Shown one piece after another: positions 1 through 10,596 of a stretch of DNA of 64,000 nt; the stretch's first letter is position 1; every line of letters starts with the position of its first letter. The DNA comes from Camillea tinctor. Lineage: Eukaryota; Ascomycota; Sordariomycetes; Xylariales; Xylariaceae. Location of the stretch: NCBI GenBank assembly GCA_022578605.1, contig MU394054.1:994945-1058944 (forward strand), read 5' to 3'. The notes under the pieces were generated by a model, which was given only the letters and a program-made list of their open reading frames with translations, was not told the origin of the DNA and made no database searches. The position numbers and the translations under genes are program-made.

Positions 1-1625
1 TGGAAGATCTTTGGACAGGATTTATTGATTTATTTAGTGTACTTATAACATTGAAGTAACCTCCCCGCCCAGAAGATTAGTTGCTGGTGGAAAGAGAATA
101 ATAAGGCATGTCTTTTCCCTCTTCTTCTTTCTTCTTCTTTTATTTTATTTTTACTTAATTTATTTTTTATACAGACTTATTTGGAAAATGATAACTTCCG
201 GTTGTGATGTCACTCACATGCAATAATCTAATAAATCGGGCAACGTTTTCTATCATTCGGCAATGACTTGTTCTGGCGTTCTGCGTGTCGTAATCAAGCA
301 GCTGCAACTTCTGCAGTAAACCAATCCTCATGGACCAATTCTAAGTTGCCAATGTCAATGCCTGGCCTGGAACGTTCAGCGTCTTGCAAGGCTATGCTGC
401 TAAGCCTTTGGTGGATCTTGTTACCCCTGAGGTGGCCCCCGCCCCAGAAATGGCTCCAGAGGTGGCTACCGACGCACTCCACATTTCCTGGGTTAACGTC
501 TCTGGATTGGTAGTGACAGTATGTATCTTGGCCTAAACCAGGCACACTAAACCATCCCCCACTCACACAGCTGCTGCTGGTGCTGCACGGCATACACAGT
601 AGCACAGGTACACCTTACTGTAGTGCAGCTGGCTCCTGTCCTTTTTCCTCAGCTGTGCTACACTAGCCGAGTAATAAGCCCAATTTCGGTCGTTAGAGGA
701 GAGAAAAAAGGGGGGAGGATTGGTGAGAGAGAGAAGGAACAAGTAGAGGAGAAAGCTGTTGCCTATGTACTAGCTAAATATGTTTTAGTACAGTATGTAA
801 GTTAAATCAATACTATCTTAAGGTAAAGTATATGTAGGTAGGTATATTAAACTGTAGGTATAACGGTAACACTTTTATTGAACTTATAGGTTTGAAGGTT
901 AGGTTCAGTTCAGGTCTGATCGGTTCTCATCCCCAACAACTACCTAACCTACATACACTGAATTACCGTAAAGTAAGTGCTAGGGCACTGCGCTACTGTA
1001 TATAAGATACCTAGATGGTCAACTGTATTTACTGTTCAGGAGGTGTACAGTGTGGGAACACATGGCACGTCACCCTGCATCTGATTCGTTGGGGGGTTTT
1101 TAGGTGTATCAATTGTTTGCTCTGTTCTGGTCTTCAAGTTCAAAGTTCGCGCATTTGTTTCAATTCCAATTTCTTTTCACTGCCTTTTTTTTCTCTCTCC
1201 TGATCCTGATCCTATTCTGAGACTGGGGTAAAAGAATCACCTGTCACCTTTTCTTACCTGCACACGCCTTAGAAGAGAAGATATTACAAAAAACAAAAAC
1301 AATATTATATTATTATTTTATTTTCTATTTTAACTGATTTAGCAGCTTGGCGTTGCCAATCTCACGCACGCGCTTTTACCACCACGTATTATATACCTAC
1401 TGACCATCACTACAATACAACTACAACTACAACTACATCCACGACTACGACTACGACTACGACTACGACTGCAACCAAGAGAATAACAATAACAATAACA
1501 ATAGCAATAAACAACCAAACTAACTTACCTCCTTCTTCCTATGCTCGCCCAGGCTATCATCCCCATCCAGGGCTAACATAAAACGGGGGCCGGGCGCATA
1601 ATGATGCGCTATCATTTCTCGTCCT
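1..1625. other. Non-coding left edge and leader of the DUF3431 gene
   Basis: No gene is supported here. Short frames on both strands around 268-605 show no recognisable protein. From about 1,429 to 1,515 there are short tandem repeats: an ACTACG-type array followed by an AACAAT-type array. They lie just upstream of the DUF3431 gene and probably in its promoter or 5' leader. The stretch 640-1,330 is AT-rich and featureless. Confidence 0.6.
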
Positions 1626-1639
1626 ATGATATCGTCTAA
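1601..1639 (+). promoter_or_regulatory. Overlapping upstream ORF of the DUF3431 gene
   Basis: Two tandem ATGs at 1,601 and 1,604 open a 12-codon frame, MMRYHFSSYDIV, that stops at 1,637-1,639. It overlaps the main start at 1,626 in a different frame. If the transcript begins upstream of 1,601, this uORF should reduce initiation at 1,626. The sequence is seen directly; the regulatory effect is inference and depends on the transcription start site. Confidence 0.4.
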
Positions 1640-2723
1640 GGGCGGGCTTTGGTTGCCCCAATGGCGGAGGCTTCTACTCATCGCAGTTCTCCTCATACCC
1701 GCGTCCCTATACCTCTACGAGAGCTACCGCACCGCCCAGCAACGCGAAGCCGTTAAGCAGAGTTCGCACCGCAAGATCAACTTCAACCAGTCCGACTCGG
1801 ACAACCATCCTACCGTTAATCTCGTCGTCGCCTCCCTCCTAAAAGACGACATCTCCTGGACCCATAATATCACCATACCCAACCTCAACATCATCCGCTA
1901 TGTCAGCGACTATCTCGATGCCGAGTTCCATCCTCCTGTTCCCAAAAAGGGGCGCGAAGCCCTCATCTACCACACCTACCTGCACGACTTTTACGACGAC
2001 CTACCCGATATTACCATTATGGTGCATGCCGACGAGACGTCTTGGCACGTGGAAAATATACTGAACAAATCCATGACCTTTGCCCTGTCGCACCTTGACC
2101 TCCAGCAGGTCCTGCAGCGCCAATACTTCAACCTGCGCGTGAGCTGGGAGGGAGCGTGTCCCGACTGGATCAACACCACGTTCACGGACCAGGACGACGA
2201 GAGGAAACTGGAGGAGCCATACATGTACGAGGCCTTTAGCGAGAACTTTGCCACGAGCGACGTACCTGAGATTCTGGGGGGCCCTTGCTGTTCGCAATTT
2301 GCCGTGACGCGGGAGGCGGTGAGGCGGCATCCACAGTCGCAGTACCGGCAGAACATGGACTGGCTCGTGCAGACGGACTGGACCGACTACATCGCCGGCC
2401 GCGTGTGGGAGCACATGTGGCCGTGGCTGTTCAAGGGCGAGGCCGTCGACTGCGCCATCGAGTGGAAGGCCTACTGCCGTATGTACCATATCTGCTTCGA
2501 CATCGAGAGTCGCGAGCTCGTCACCAGCCTCGAGGGTGAACGCAAGAAGCTCTTGGACAAGATCGATACCGTCCAGGAGCTGCTCGACCCCCAGGGCGGC
2601 CTCGCCGCTAGGAAGCGTGTCGAGGAGATTGATGCCACCATGCAGGTCGAGCTGGAGAAGGCACTGGAAAGGGGCAGCAGCGAAGCCGTACGGATGGATC
2701 TCCTCTCGGATCTGTACAACTGA
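1626..2723 (+). CDS. DUF3431 family type II membrane protein
   Basis: A single open frame of 365 codons without introns. Residues 14-31 form one hydrophobic segment after a short basic N-terminus, so a type II membrane topology with a lumenal domain is expected. The body has the conserved blocks of the fungal DUF3431 family: VVASLLKDDISW (67-79), a GREALIYHTYLHDFYDDLP block (109-127) leading to HADETSWH, CCSQFAVTR (221-229) and RVWEHMWPWLF (259-269). The charged tail (about 285-350) looks helical and may form a coiled coil. The family has no established biochemical function; some members look distantly like glycosyltransferases, but nothing here proves that. The start at 1,626 is the first ATG in frame and directly precedes the membrane anchor. 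Long frames on the minus strand across this gene are shadows. Confidence 0.9.
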   Translation: MISSKGGLWLPQWRRLLLIAVLLIPASLYLYESYRTAQQREAVKQSSHRKINFNQSDSDNHPTVNLVVASLLKDDISWTHNITIPNLNIIRYVSDYLDAEFHPPVPKKGREALIYHTYLHDFYDDLPDITIMVHADETSWHVENILNKSMTFALSHLDLQQVLQRQYFNLRVSWEGACPDWINTTFTDQDDERKLEEPYMYEAFSENFATSDVPEILGGPCCSQFAVTREAVRRHPQSQYRQNMDWLVQTDWTDYIAGRVWEHMWPWLFKGEAVDCAIEWKAYCRMYHICFDIESRELVTSLEGERKKLLDKIDTVQELLDPQGGLAARKRVEEIDATMQVELEKALERGSSEAVRMDLLSDLYN

Positions 2724-5700
2724 AAGGGGCAAAAAGGAAGGAAAGAGAAAGATGATACGAGTCAAAAACCTTTTCGACGAGGGATTGGCTTCGGTGCTGC
2801 TCCTGCTGCTGCTCCTAACTGGGCTTCACATGCTCGCATACTTTCGAAATGAGATGCTAGTGACGGTAGTTTGTCGTGTTTTTTTGGCCTTTTTTTAATT
2901 GCGGAACGTCTGATAAAGAAGAGAGAAAAGATGTTTATACGAAAGATACCCTAATGAGAAAACAGCATTGTTGTTTCATCTGATAGAGCCCGTTCGTGTA
3001 AACTGTCCTCGTGTCCGGCTTTCGCCGGGTTCATCTCTGCAAAGTCCGTGGTTTGTCAAGCTTCCGGAGGAGGGGTAGAGGAGGCTTGTTCCCCTCGTGT
3101 AAGTGGTTTTTGGCGAGACACATCATGTGCATCATATATGTGTGAAGTTCTTGAGACAAATTTTGCAATCTACTGTCTTCCGTGTCTTAGTGGAGGGTTC
3201 AGGCCGGATGAATGGAGTCTTACACATATTTCCCCAGCATTTTTGATATTGGCTTGTCTCGTCTCGTTTCGTCTCATCTCATGTTCCTCTCACAGATAGA
3301 TAGAAAGCCGAGGAGGAGGCGGGGGGGCCTTGAAATTTGGCAAGAGGGATAATTGAGGAGGGAAGGGGAGAAAAGCAAGGGAATAATTGTAGAAGAAAAA
3401 AAATGATGATTAATAGTATCGATGAGTGGATCAAACGAGAATGGAGAATTAGATGACCTATATTTCGCTGTCAGATTTAAGAGTCGACGGACAAGTTAAC
3501 CGCCCCGAATCGCGCCTAAAGAGAAAAAAACTAGGGAGGAAGATTCTCCGAGTCGGATAGATTTGTTTTTCGTTTAAATCTTGTTTTTTTACCCATTTTT
3601 GTCTCTTTATATTTTCTTAATCGCCAGTGGCTTTTATGTTTTATTTACTTACTTTGTTTACCAACCTTATCCTCACTCGTTTTACACCCCCTCCAATACA
3701 ACTTGTTTGTTATTGTTGCGTAAGTTGAGGGAAGGGAATAGAGATAGAAGGCCCCCCTCCTGGTCCCCACCTAGCACCCAGAGAACGACAATGGCAATGG
3801 CAATGCCATCGACGGATTGCGCACGTGCTGTGCTACGGGTACGATCTCTCGACGGATGCAGGCTTATCCCGGGAAGGGGAAGAGAGGGAAGATGAGATGA
3901 GATGAGATGAGGGGGAGATCGGGGGGATGGGATGAACTCTGACAACTTGACGATCTGGCGATCAGCCCACTCGATGAAAACGAAGAACAGGAATGGTGGT
4001 GAAGGAGAAAACAAAAAGATGGGGAAGTCAGGGAGGAAGAGGGGGTTGGTTGTATTCTTAGGTTGGTACGTTTCGTTCGCCTATTCGAGTAATACGATCG
4101 ACTATGTAAGGTATTGGGTGAGGAGAGATACGAAGAAAAAAAAAAGCAAAGTGAAGAAAAAAATGAAAAGAAAAGGTAAGCCAGGTCGTATTTCTGCAAG
4201 AGTCTACGCAGAGGAGAGGGGTGAGGTGAGGTAGGAGGGGAGGGAAGAAAAGACGAATGGATTAGGATATCGATGCTGATTCGACTTTTAGACAAAGTTT
4301 TGTGTACATTTCTTCCTCTCTTGTCTCTCTCATCGTTGCTATTCGTTACATATTCGTGTAAGTAGGTTGTATGTTCGGCGATGAGAGAGGGAGCAAGTGG
4401 CGGGAGAGAGATAGCCTAGAGGAAGAGGGAGAGAATGGTAGAAAGAGATGATGTGTGTAGGAAGTACCTGGTTAGGTCAGGTATGTTTCTCGATGTTTTT
4501 TGGTTTACTGGGTTCCCATCGATCTACATTCTTCGGCAGTGCCGGAATCACGGAATTATGGGGTGTGGCCCGGAGAGAGCCGGGTTGGGAATTGGTTGCG
4601 AGTAAGACCAAGTTTACTTCCTATACACTTTAACAACCCCCCTTTTTGAACATAAGTCAGCAAAAAAGAAAAAACAAACTATACTTGAAAACAGGTCATA
4701 TGTTTTTTTTCTTTCCATCTTTATTCTGTTCACACCCTTTTCCTACCGTTCCGTGATCCCGAAGCCTCGTTACTACCCCTAGGCACCTTCGATCAGATTA
4801 CCGAATCGATTGCCTCTGGCATTGACGGCAGCATCGCATGAAGCAAGGAATCGAAAGTATGGATAGTCTGCCAATACGCATAAGGTCGGTTTGTCTTTCC
4901 AACTTGGCAGTTGTTTTTGAGCTTACTTAGTGATCAGGTCGCAGTCTCGGGTTTTTTTCTCCTCCTCTCCGACCTGAATGCCAGCAGCGATGTTCTGTTG
5001 TATGCATGGCTAGGTGGCATTACTACCGTCCTTTGAGGCGGCATCTATTGCCTCTGTAAGCCGAGTGAAACGCTGGCCACAACAGAGGTTATCTTCGCGC
5101 TTCTCACTACTCGTATGCTCAGAGTCTCATTAACTCTGAGTTCAGAACGCTCTATCAAAGTTTCATGCAGCAGTAGCAACAGCCACAACAAGGGCTACTG
5201 CGCGCGCCACTAAGATGAACAGTTGATATCTTCTCTAGACCTCTAGAGGCCTTGCGTCTGACTAGAGTGAGGCCATATTGTGATGCACCCGAGGCATTAT
5301 TGGGGTAGTTTTTTTTACAACTCATATGCCGCTTATGTCAACACTGTTAGGTCGCAACGAATATGATCCCAGACCCCGGATTGGCCTTGCCATCGAGCAT
5401 GTCAGCCTGTATGAGGTTTATTATTGCGGGGAGAAAAGGGGGATCACAACGAGTACGAGCATTCCGAGCGAGGGCGGTCATACTTCTAGAAACGGGCGGG
5501 ACATCGATTCGGTGGGCAAAATATCGTGATTGGGGTCTTGGCATTACCTTACCAATCATGCACACAGTTTCACTGCGAAGTGTTTGAAGGCTTTGTCATC
5601 CATCAGTAGGTCCGATGGCGTATTCTCTAAGGAGAAAATACGCATCTCTCATGCGAGGAAGTGGTGGTATCACACCCTCGACTCGACGACTCTGGGTCAC

Positions 5701-6945
5701 GAGAAGAGAGCGCGCGCCTAGAGTCTCTTGCAACCCGTCCAGCTACCGGGCCGTTAGCCGGCTACGACGAAGTATTGGGTTTCGTCCAGGCCTGCGATCC
5801 TGAGCTGCCGAAGCGAAATCAGCATGCCGATGTGGTGTAGGACTCCTGGCTGGTGAAAAGGGGGGGTTTGGGTCATGATTTGGTAATTCTGAGGATAATG
5901 TTAGGAGAAAGGGGGGGATATCAGGAGGCTTGCTGAAGTCTTGGCCTGCATACTGACTTACACCAGAAATATTCACAGCTGAGGTGTAACGTGATATCGC
6001 AAGGCAAGTTATGTTATACTACACTGCTTTGTATGTACAAGGATACAGGAACATGAAGAACAGTCTGGTTCAAACTGCACAGACCTTTGATTTAGCGCGC
6101 ACCGGTACGCTCTAATCGCCGTGCATTGATATATTGACATATTGGGACTTTTTTTTCTAGGGGGCACGTAAAGCTAACCAAACCAGCTTTAGGAGCGTAA
6201 CTGGGTTATTCCAAGTTTATAGCCAGGACACGTAATCACTCTCTCGTGCGAGAACGGAGTATGAACTAGAGCAGAATGAGATAAAAAATCTTTTGATCTG
6301 AGAGTTGAGCATCTTGGCTCCTATAGAGAGGAGTCCATATCCGTTTCTTCCGTCGATTAGCTCGTAGCTAGTCATGTCAGAGGAGGGTTATACTCTGACT
6401 CAGTGGCTCCGGTTGTAGCGAGGCCGGCATAGGCGGTCGCTCACTGCAGCGATAAAAAATCAATACTTCCATATAGATCGCGACTAAGCAGTCCAATGGC
6501 GCGGGTCTGGAGTCACTTCCAGACTGTGCCGCGGGGATCTGGTGGAATGTTGCCTATCAAGTGGTGTGATAATTCTCAAGCCTGGCCGTTTAGAAACCGG
6601 TGGCGTCGACTAATTTTGACTTATACGGCTCGCGAGGCTAGCTACACATCGACTCCCCTAATCCTATAAGTGACCATCCAACCAACAAGCCGCAGGTATG
6701 CAGCAATAATGGCGTTTGATTCACCAGTTCTCGTCCCCTCCCTCCCCCCTCCCCTGTGAGGCACAAGGCAGGCTCGGATGCGAACCACGGAAAATTCATG
6801 GCAAACGCCATGTTTTGCTCCCTGCAGATCCACTCTTGTTACCCCTACCGACAAAGATAGGCGAGTCGGAATGCATCAACAACATGTCGAACACATTTCT
6901 AGACTATAGGTTGGCATAGGCAATGCACGTGGGGACCTCATATAT
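2724..6945. other. Gene-free interval with purine-rich and degenerate sequence
   Basis: This holds the 3' flank of the DUF3431 gene and then about 4 kb without an intact gene. Purine-rich sequence with a GATGA tandem repeat lies at about 3,890-3,916, and many GA/AG tracts fill 3,300-4,450. From about 4,700 to 6,940 the composition is more even and contains frames broken by stops, one of which (5,347-5,700 minus) is listed separately. Nothing else in it is recognised. Confidence 0.55.
5347..5700 (-). pseudogene. Possible decayed fragment of an MFS sugar transporter
   Basis: One minus-strand frame runs 118 codons with a single internal TGA. Its downstream half carries DVPPVSRSMTALARN, then INLIQADMLDGKANPGSGII. 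The order and spacing recall the C-terminal part of fungal MFS sugar transporters, where an LR.KT.ALARN block after TM10 is followed by a P.ML....N.KGK.GF block. No membrane segment is intact around it, and no further part of a transporter is visible upstream. If the resemblance is real, this is a relic. It could equally be a chance frame, and the call rests on a pattern remembered from the family rather than an alignment. Confidence 0.2.
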
Positions 6946-6953
6946 CCAGAAAC
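6946..6953. repeat. 8-bp target site duplication, left copy (CCAGAAAC)
   Basis: CCAGAAAC directly abuts the left end of the transposon. An identical copy abuts the right end at 10,589-10,596. An exact 8-bp duplication is the signature of hAT insertion and also occurs for some Mutator-like elements. Confidence 0.85.
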
Positions 6954-7121
6954 CGGTTTGACTAGTATGACGGTAGGTCCGTACTAGTCTGACGGTACGC
7001 CACGCACTTGCCATACATTAAGCCTAAAGACATCTAATTAGCTTTAGTACACTGCCACAGGTACATATGCCTCCCAAATAGAAGTACCTTTTTTATCTCA
7101 CAGTCGCAAAGTTAATTGCAA
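6954..7121 (+). repeat. Left terminal inverted repeat, 168 bp
   Basis: It matches the reverse complement of 10,421-10,588 over its full length without gaps. I count 15 differences, about 91 % identity, and all are transitions. Close to the tip the motif ACTAGTNTGACGGTA occurs twice (from about 6,961 and 6,981), as subterminal transposase-binding repeats often do. Confidence 0.85.
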
Positions 7122-7156
7122 CACATAGCAACTACAATGCATTTGCGATTTTAATT

Positions 7157-7300
7157 AAAATGCTTTTTTTTTAAAATGCTTTTTTTTTTTTAAAATGCTT
7201 TTTTTTTTTAAAATGCTTTTTTTTTTAAAATGCTTTTTTTTTAAAATGCTTTTTTTTTTAAAATGCTTTTTTTTTTAAAATGCTTTTTTTTTAAAATGCT
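7157..7300. repeat. Minisatellite of AAAATGCT plus poly-T, nine copies
   Basis: AAAATGCT followed by 8-11 T recurs nine times, with copies starting at 7,157, 7,173, 7,192, 7,210, 7,227, 7,243, 7,260, 7,277 and 7,293. Spacing is 16-19 bp and the variation is all in T-tract length. The array lies just inside the left TIR of the transposon. Confidence 0.9.
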
Positions 7301-10286
7301 AATAAATTTAAAAATTTTAACCTATTTTAATTATTATTGCAACTACAATTGCAGTTATAACCGCAAAATATCTTTAATTAACTATAATACCTCACTTTAA
7401 AATACACGTTTCTTAATAATTAAAGTACCTTTATTATTAAAAAATATCGCGTTACGTTAAGAAATTATACTTAATATAACATTAATACTGCATATAACAC
7501 AACTCATTAATACTACTTACTTATTATAGCCACTTATATATAACTATTTATATATAGCAAAAACCCACAAAATGCATTACGTTACTAACAACAATCCTTT
7601 TTTCCACCTTTATAATAAAATATAAAATACTTTTAAAAAAGTATATACTGCTTTTTAACACGCTATTAAAGCGCTTAACTTTGCAATATTAATATTACGC
7701 TTTAAAAATAAAATAAAAGCTTTAAATTAAAAATGCGCTTACAAAACTTATAAGTATTATAAAAAAAAAAGTTCGTTTTTAAAAAAAAAAATCTATAAAA
7801 AATAACAGCTATTTAAGTTAATTATTAATAAAAATGCATTTTAACTTATTACACTATAAAAAAACACTAAAAAACTAATTAAAAGTTTAAATATATATAA
7901 AACTAAAAAACGCACGTAAATTACAATATATATAATTACGAAATATTATTATAAACTGCTTATATTTTTATTAATTAACAACATTATTTAATTTTATTAA
8001 TAATTTAAGCTATTAAAGCCGCTATTACTATACTTAAAAACACGCAATTTAATATTATAAAAAAAATTATAAATATATATTTTAATGTTAATATTAATAA
8101 AAAAATTATAAAAAATATACTTACAAAATTATAAAAATTACGCTTTTAAAACCATATTACTACTTAATAGTTTTTATATACCTTAAACATTAAAAACTTA
8201 TAATACTAATTATACTACAAAAATAACAATTTAAATAAAGTAATTAAAAAATTTTTTTAAACTTACTTTTAATATATTAAAATATAATATAAAAATCTTA
8301 AAATTTAAGCTTTAAACAATATATATAAAACCAATTACTATAATTTGCTTTTATATTAAGTTATTAGCATTACGTTTTTTTACATTATTTTTTTTATTAC
8401 GTATTATTTTCTTAATAGTAAAAAATAACTAATATTTAAATAAATATTTAAAAAGTTAATAAAATGCTTTAAAAAAATAACTATTATTAAACTATATATT
8501 ATTATTAATAACTTTAATAAAACATTTAAAATAACAATAAAATAAATACTTTTTAATAATATAAAGTATTAAATATATATATAACATATTATAAAAAATA
8601 TAATATTTAATATACGCAAAAAATAAAATAAACTATTAAAAAGCATACATATTAAAAACATAAAAAGTAAAAAAAAAAGCTACATACTAAATAAAGCTAA
8701 CAATTTTAACTTATTTAAAAACAAAAAAAAAGCTAACAATAATAATATTAAAAAGCTTAATAATAAAAACGTTACTAAAAATTTTTTAAAAGCTATAAAT
8801 TTAAAAACTAATAATATTAATAATAACAAATTTAAAAAAAATTTTACAATAACATTAATAAATTTTTTTTAACTTAAAAATCCTTTATATACGCAACTAT
8901 TAAAAAAGATTTTAATAAAATTTAAAAAGTTTTATAACTTAAATTTAATAATTAAAAGTTTTTATTAATATATTTTAAAATTACTTATTTTTTTTAAAAA
9001 CATAAATTTACTAAATACGCAATAAAATTATACTAAAATTTAAAAATTAAATCGATAATAAAAGCAAAAAATTTTTACGCATACTTAAAAAAACTACTAA
9101 AAAACAAGTATTTTGTTTTTTAACAATTATATTAAACTATTAATATTACATACATAAAAATATTGCAAACTTATAAATAAAAGCTTTAACAATAATAAAA
9201 TACTTAAATTATAAATATTTTATTTATTTTAATACTTTTATACCTTATTTATTACATAAATTACTTTATATTAAAAAAGCTACATAAGTAGTATAACTTA
9301 ATAAAAAAAACTTTAATTAATAAATAATAATAAAAAAAGTATATAAATACATTTAATATAAAATATAACCTATTTTATTATTATATACTAAAAAGTTTTT
9401 TTTAAAATAGTAATAAATTATAATTATTTCAAATTAATTAACGTTAATAACTTTACAAAAAAAATTAAATATTTTAATAATTTTTATAATAAGCTTTTAT
9501 ATTAATATTAACTATATAAATACTTTTACCTAATAAATTAAACTAATACTTTAAGTTAAACCTTAAAATTATAGTTTTTTATTAACAATAAAATTAAAAC
9601 GAACTATAACCGCTATTTTATACCAATTTAAAAAAAAATAAAAAAGTAATAATATCTTTAACGCAGCTTAAAATATAACAAAAAAAAAATAAAAATACTT
9701 AATAAAACTTCTTATACAATAAACCTTTTAATTAACGCTATTATATAGCTTTTAATTAGTTACTAATAATTACGCAAAAAAAAATCACAATAAATAAAAT
9801 AGCTTTAACATTTACAGCGCTTTTAATGCAAATAGCCCCTTTTTAAAAAGTCCTTTATAACTAAAAAAGTTTTTAACTAATATATAAAATGCTTTATAAG
9901 CTAAAAAGTCTTTAATTAATATATTATAGTTTTTAGCTAATATACCAGGCTTTTTTAATAATATACAGCCAACTTTAAAACTAAAAAGTTATTTACAGTT
10001 ATTTACAAAGTTAAATTAACTATAAAAAGTTTAAAAAAAAACCTTTTTTTTTATTAAAAAAGTTTTAATAAAAAAAAATAAAAAATAGTTTTTATTTTTA
10101 CTTTTTTATTGCATTTTTCGCTAAATTAAAATAGGTTAAAATCATTAATTGTAATTAATTAAATTAAAATATAATAACAACTATAAACAAAAAAAATACT
10201 TACATTTAAGTAATGTTTATATATGCAATAATATACTAAAAATAACTAATTATTCATTAAATTTACTAACTTAAATTACAGTTTAA

Positions 10287-10390
10287 ATGCAATTTCAATT
10301 TATTTGTAGATGTAATTTTAATTTATTTGCAAATGCAATTTTAATTTATTTACAAATGCAATTTCAATTTATTTGCAAATGCAATTAATT
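10287..10390. repeat. 23-bp tandem repeat inside the right end of the transposon
   Basis: A 23-bp unit, close to ATGCAATTTCAATTT followed by ATTTGCAA, is repeated about four and a half times. Copies differ mainly by C/T and G/A changes. It sits just inside the right TIR, so both ends of the element carry a tandem array next to the TIR, but with different units. Confidence 0.8.
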
Positions 10391-10420
10391 GCGCAATTAA
10401 ATTCGATTAAATTGCGACAT

Positions 10421-10588
10421 TTGCAATTAACTTTGCGACCGTGAGATAAAAAAGGTACTTTTATTTAAAGGGCACATATACCTATGGCAGTGTACTAAGG
10501 CTGATTAGATGTCTTTAGGCTTAGTGTGTGGCAGGTGCGTGGCGTACCGTCAGACTAGTACAGACCTACCGTCATACTAGTCAAACCG
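10421..10588 (-). repeat. Right terminal inverted repeat, 168 bp
   Basis: This is the partner of 6,954-7,121. Read on the minus strand it starts CGGTTTGACTAGTATGACGG and ends in GTTAATTGCAA, the same as the left copy. Differences from the left copy are transitions only and run in both directions, so neither copy is simply the ancestor. Confidence 0.85.
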
Positions 10589-10596
10589 CCAGAAAC
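10589..10596. repeat. 8-bp target site duplication, right copy (CCAGAAAC)
   Basis: Identical to 6,946-6,953 and immediately outside the right TIR. Confidence 0.85.

Larger units (their letters stand above)
6954..10588. mobile_element. Complete but decayed DNA transposon, 8-bp TSD (hAT or Mutator-like)
   Basis: The element is 3,635 bp, bounded by inverted repeats of 168 bp each (6,954-7,121 and 10,421-10,588) and by an exact 8-bp duplication. Both ends begin CGGTTTGACTAGTATGACGG. The TIRs have ordinary base composition, but the core (about 7,150-10,420) is extremely AT-rich, 8-18 % GC in lines counted by eye, and holds no open frame of any length. This fits a transposase gene destroyed by repeat-induced point mutation, or a non-autonomous element with a low-complexity core. 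The 8-bp TSD points to hAT; the long TIRs are more like Mutator elements. No transposase residue can be read, so the superfamily stays open. Confidence 0.85.

Noticed and set aside
345..536. Open frame with a protein-like Pro/Val-rich stretch (LVTPEVAPAPEMAPEVA)
   Set aside because: No ATG, no recognisable family, and stops on both sides. It could be a gene relic but there is nothing to support it.
2001..2765. Long minus-strand frame (254 codons) opposite the DUF3431 gene
   Set aside because: It mirrors the codon bias of the real gene on the other strand and has no domain of its own.
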